From: Phytopseudomonas argentinensis
GTDB lineage: Bacteria > Pseudomonadota > Gammaproteobacteria > Pseudomonadales > Pseudomonadaceae
Assembly (NCBI RefSeq): GCF_900113905.1
Contig: NZ_FORC01000001.1
Span: 496,001 to 560,000, forward strand
Direction of reading: 5' to 3'
DNA: 64,000 bases
Below, one piece after another: positions 61,468 to 64,000 of this stretch. The position numbers and the translations under genes were made by a program. The notes beneath the pieces were generated by a model. The model worked only from the letters and a program-made list of their open reading frames with translations, did not search any database and had not been told where the DNA came from. The stretch's first letter is position 1. Every line of letters starts with the position of its first letter.

Positions 61468-62550
61468 TTACAGACTACGCAGCGCTTCGACTACTGCATC
61501 ACCCATGGCTGCCGTGCCGACCTTGGTCGTACCGGCCGAGTGGATGTCGCCAGTGCGCAGGCCCTGGTCGAGCACGCGGCTGACCGCCTGCTCGATGGCA
61601 TTGGCGGCCTCGGTCTGGTTGAAGCTGTAGCGCAGCATCATGGACACCGACAGGATGGTCGCCAGTGGGTTGGCGATGCCCTGCCCGGCAATGTCCGGAG
61701 CGGAGCCGTGGCACGGCTCGTACATGCCCTTGTTGTTGGCATCCAGGGACGCCGACGGCAGCATGCCGATGGAGCCGGTGAGCATAGAGGCTTCGTCGGA
61801 GAGGATGTCGCCGAACATGTTGTCGGTGACCATCACGTCGAACTGCTTGGGCGCGCGCACCAGCTGCATGGCCGCGTTGTCGACGTACATGTGGCTCAAT
61901 TCGACGTCCGGGTAGTCCTTGGCGACTTCCTCGACCACCGCGCGCCACAGTTGGCTGGAGGCCAGTACGTTGGCCTTGTCCACCGAGCACAGTTTGCTGC
62001 CACGTACGCGGGCCATGTCGAAGCCGACCTTGGCGATGCGACGGATCTCGCTTTCGCTGTACGGCAGGGTGTCATAGGCCATGCGCTCGCCATTATCGAG
62101 CACCTTGCTCTCGCGCGGCTGGCCGAAATAGATGCCGCCGGTCAGCTCGCGGACGATCAGGATATCCAGACCAGCCACTACTTCGGGCTTGAGCGACGAA
62201 GCGTCAGCCAGCTGCGGGTAAAGGATGGCCGGGCGCAGGTTGGCGAACAGCCCCAGCTGCGAGCGGATCTTCAGCAGGCCGCGCTCAGGGCGGATGGCCG
62301 GGTCGATCTTGTCCCACTTAGGGCCACCGACCGCGCCGAGCAGCACGGCGTCGGCAGCGCGGGCGCGCTCCAGGGTTTCGTCGGCCAGCGGTACGCCGTA
62401 CTTGTCGACGGCGGCGCCACCCAGCTCGTCGAACGACAGCTCGACATCGAGGGCGAACTTGTCGTTGGCCAGGCGCAGCACCTTGACCGCTTCGGCCATG
62501 ATTTCAGGGCCGATACCGTCACCGGGAAGAACCAGAATCTGCTTGCTCAT
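61468..62550 (-). CDS. leuB: 3-isopropylmalate dehydrogenase LeuB
   Basis: A 360-residue NAD enzyme oxidising and decarboxylating 3-isopropylmalate in leucine synthesis. Landmarks: [18 protein letters not shown] at the start, [20 protein letters not shown] with the substrate Arg residues, and the metal-binding segment [19 protein letters not shown] followed by [24 protein letters not shown] precedes the ATG. The 341 bases up to leuD, which in other Pseudomonas hold a methyltransferase gene, contain a MITE and a short coding remnant. Confidence 0.96.
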   Translation of the reverse strand: MSKQILVLPGDGIGPEIMAEAVKVLRLANDKFALDVELSFDELGGAAVDKYGVPLADETLERARAADAVLLGAVGGPKWDKIDPAIRPERGLLKIRSQLGLFANLRPAILYPQLADASSLKPEVVAGLDILIVRELTGGIYFGQPRESKVLDNGERMAYDTLPYSESEIRRIAKVGFDMARVRGSKLCSVDKANVLASSQLWRAVVEEVAKDYPDVELSHMYVDNAAMQLVRAPKQFDVMVTDNMFGDILSDEASMLTGSIGMLPSASLDANNKGMYEPCHGSAPDIAGQGIANPLATILSVSMMLRYSFNQTEAANAIEQAVSRVLDQGLRTGDIHSAGTTKVGTAAMGDAVVEALRSL

Positions 62551-62681
62551 ACGTTTTCCTTCATTACGTTCGGATCGCCGGCCTTGCCGTGTGCGACCTG
62601 TGAAAACCCGAACAGGCCCGCGGCCATCACCCTGCAGCGAGGGGCGCCATGTTCGGCGTCCGTCGCGGCGCGGTCAAGGCG

Positions 62682-62735
62682 CTACGGGCCCATTCGCTGA
62701 TAACACGTAACCTGTTCTTTCCGCGCCACCACCAG
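62682..62735 (-). pseudogene. Possible 3' remnant of a SAM-methyltransferase gene
   Basis: The minus strand reads LVVARKEQVTCYQRMGP and a stop directly beside the MITE end. A short hydrophobic strand followed by ARK is how many class I methyltransferases end, and Pseudomonas genomes usually have such a gene between leuD and leuB. Only 17 codons remain, so this is an inference from position and a weak motif. Confidence 0.3.
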
Positions 62736-62874
62736 GGCACCTCTAAAACCTACCTGCGTTGCCATCGCGGCGTTAAAAACAGGCTCAAAATGCTCATTTA
62801 CAATTCGTAAACTGTGCTTTTTCGCCTGTTTTTGCCTTGCGCTGACGGCCTCGCCTACGTTTTTAGAGATGCCC
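62735..62874. mobile_element. MITE-like 140-bp repeat between leuD and leuB
   Basis: Terminal inverted repeats GGGCACCTCTAAAA at the left and, inward from the right, GGGCATCTCTAAAAA. Inside, AAAACAGGCTCAAAA and TTTTTCGCCTGTTTTT arms flank the palindrome TTTACAATTCGTAAA. It has no coding capacity and no transposase. The organisation is that of the 11852-12068 element, though the terminal sequences differ. No clear target duplication was found. The ends could fold into a long hairpin in the leuD-leuB transcript. Confidence 0.6.
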
Positions 62875-62891
62875 AGTTGGCTTGGGCCGGC

Positions 62892-63539
62892 TTACTTGAT
62901 AGCGCCAAACAACCACGGCTGACGCTGCTGGTAACCGACCTCGAAGGCACGAATCGACTCGGCGTCCTGCAGGGTCAGGCCGATGTCGTCCAGACCATTG
63001 AGCAGGCAATGCTTGCGAAAGGCATCGACCTCGAAGCTGTACTGCACGCCGTCGGGGCGGGTCACGGTCTGCGCGGCGAGGTCGACGGTCAACTGGTAAC
63101 CTTCGGTGGCTTCGGCCTGTTCGAACAGCGCATCGACTTCCTCTTCAGCCAATACGATCGGCAGCAGGCCGTTCTTGAAGCTGTTGTTGAAGAAGATATC
63201 GGCGAAGCTCGGCGCAATCACGGCGCGGAAGCCGTATTCGTCCAGCGCCCAGGGCGCATGCTCGCGACTGGAGCCGCAACCGAAGTTCTCCCGCGCCAGC
63301 AGCACGCTGGCGCCCTGGTAGCGCGGGAAATTGAGCACGAAGTCCTTGTTGATCGGCCGATTGGAGTTGTCCTGGTTCGGCTGGCCGACATCCAGGTAAC
63401 GCCACTCGTCGAACAGGTTGGGGCCGAAGCCGGTGCGCTTGATCGACTTCAAGAATTGCTTGGGGATGATCTGGTCGGTGTCGACGTTGGCACGGTCGAG
63501 CGGGCAAACCAGGCCGGTATGTTGGGTGAAGGCTTTCAT
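62892..63539 (-). CDS. leuD: 3-isopropylmalate dehydratase small subunit LeuD
   Basis: A 215-residue subunit that pairs with LeuC to isomerise 2- to 3-isopropylmalate. Family marks: [55 protein letters not shown] and [20 protein letters not shown]. The ATG at 63539 (MKAFTQHTG) has AGGAG seven bases upstream; an adjacent ATG at 63542 is too close to it. It follows leuC after 11 bases. Its stop is 17 bases from a MITE. Confidence 0.96.
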   Translation of the reverse strand: MKAFTQHTGLVCPLDRANVDTDQIIPKQFLKSIKRTGFGPNLFDEWRYLDVGQPNQDNSNRPINKDFVLNFPRYQGASVLLARENFGCGSSREHAPWALDEYGFRAVIAPSFADIFFNNSFKNGLLPIVLAEEEVDALFEQAEATEGYQLTVDLAAQTVTRPDGVQYSFEVDAFRKHCLLNGLDDIGLTLQDAESIRAFEVGYQQRQPWLFGAIK

Positions 63540-63550
63540 CATCTCTCTCC

Positions 63551-64000
63551 TCAGGCCTGGATCAATTCGCGCACATCGATGAAGCGGCCGGTCACCGCGG
63601 CAGCGGCGGCCATGGCCGGGCTGACCAGGTGGGTACGACCACCGGCGCCCTGGCGGCCTTCGAAGTTGCGGTTGGAGGTCGAGGCGCAGTGCTCGCCGCT
63701 GCCAAGCTTGTCCGGATTCATCGCCAGGCACATGGAGCAGCCGGGTTCACGCCATTCGAAACCGGCCTCGATAAAGATCTTGTCCAGCCCTTCGCTTTCC
63801 GCCTGGGCCTTGACCAGACCGGAGCCCGGCACTACCAACGCCTGTTTGACGGTGGCGGCGACCTTGCGGCCCTTGGCCACCTCGGCGGCAGCACGCAGAT
63901 CCTCGATCCGCGAGTTGGTGCACGAACCAATGAACACGCGATCGAGCCGGATATCGGTGATCGGCTGGTTAGCGGCCAGGCCCATGTACTTGAGGGCGCG
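63551..64000 (-). CDS. leuC: 3-isopropylmalate dehydratase large subunit LeuC, partial
   Basis: The C-terminal about 150 residues of the aconitase-family large subunit; the rest lies beyond the window. The cluster ligands for the 4Fe-4S centre are visible in [13 protein letters not shown] and in [15 protein letters not shown], followed by [20 protein letters not shown] and the end [10 protein letters not shown]. It is the first gene of leuC-leuD, coupled by an 11-base gap. Confidence 0.96.
   Translation of the reverse strand, partial: RALKYMGLAANQPITDIRLDRVFIGSCTNSRIEDLRAAAEVAKGRKVAATVKQALVVPGSGLVKAQAESEGLDKIFIEAGFEWREPGCSMCLAMNPDKLGSGEHCASTSNRNFEGRQGAGGRTHLVSPAMAAAAAVTGRFIDVRELIQA

Noticed and set aside
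1..64000. CRISPR array, prophage or integron
   Set aside because: No regularly spaced repeats, no integrase, capsid or terminase genes, and gene order is that of a stable chromosome.

Overview
The window is chromosomal DNA of a gamma-proteobacterium, almost certainly a Pseudomonas. It is GC-rich, and blocks of genes keep an order I know from that genus: leuC-leuD-leuB-asd-usg-fimV-truA-trpF-accD-folC-dedD-cvpA-purF-metZ-SDR, and oxidoreductase-prc-EAL/CBS/GGDEF protein. The nfxB-mexC-mexD genes resemble the P. aeruginosa regulator and pump. No phage, integrase, intact insertion sequence or CRISPR array was seen. Two short non-coding mobile-type repeats (MITE-like) are present.

Layout. 1-5200: acetate permease operon (partial), small exported and flavin-binding proteins, an amidase and an azlCD branched-chain amino acid exporter. 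5200-24000: a tRNA-Thr, an S1-domain RNA-binding protein, an LTA-synthase-like membrane sulfatase, an unusual exported subtilase, a DEAD-box helicase with a MITE at its stop codon, RarD, a LysR regulator, a periplasmic cyclophilin, an ABC exporter, a porin, a lipoprotein and a long KAS III enzyme. 24000-31700: a LysR/SDR divergent pair, a quinone oxidoreductase, the tail-specific protease Prc, a c-di-GMP protein and an antitoxin-like HTH gene coupled to a small unknown gene. 31800-36900: nfxB and mexCD, without an oprJ gene. 36900-44900: a catabolic island with class II HMG-CoA reductase, HMG-CoA lyase, a CaiB-type CoA transferase, a MaoC-type hydratase split over two genes, a two-gene TctA-like transporter and a divergent MocR regulator. 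45100-47200: glpT and a Val-Asp-Asp tRNA cluster. 47200-64000: housekeeping biosynthesis (methionine, purine, folate, fatty acid, tryptophan, lysine/threonine and leucine), tRNA pseudouridylation and the polar hub protein FimV.

How the parts work together. The most distinctive unit is the 36.9-44.9 kb island. MvaA and MvaB would take mevalonate through HMG-CoA to acetoacetate and acetyl-CoA. The CoA transferase and split hydratase suggest that a free branched dicarboxylate also enters at HMG-CoA or a similar CoA ester. The transporter would bring in the acid, and the MocR protein, with repeated CTGTA/TACAG half-sites in the divergent promoter, would sense it. The second theme is proteins that keep a family fold but lose a canonical catalytic residue: the subtilase (Asp to Glu), the SDR at 25.1 kb (no YxxxK) and the Usg-type Asd paralogue (no Cys). 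The right end is a largely canonical Pseudomonas block in which the gene usually found between leuD and leuB seems to have been lost beside a MITE.
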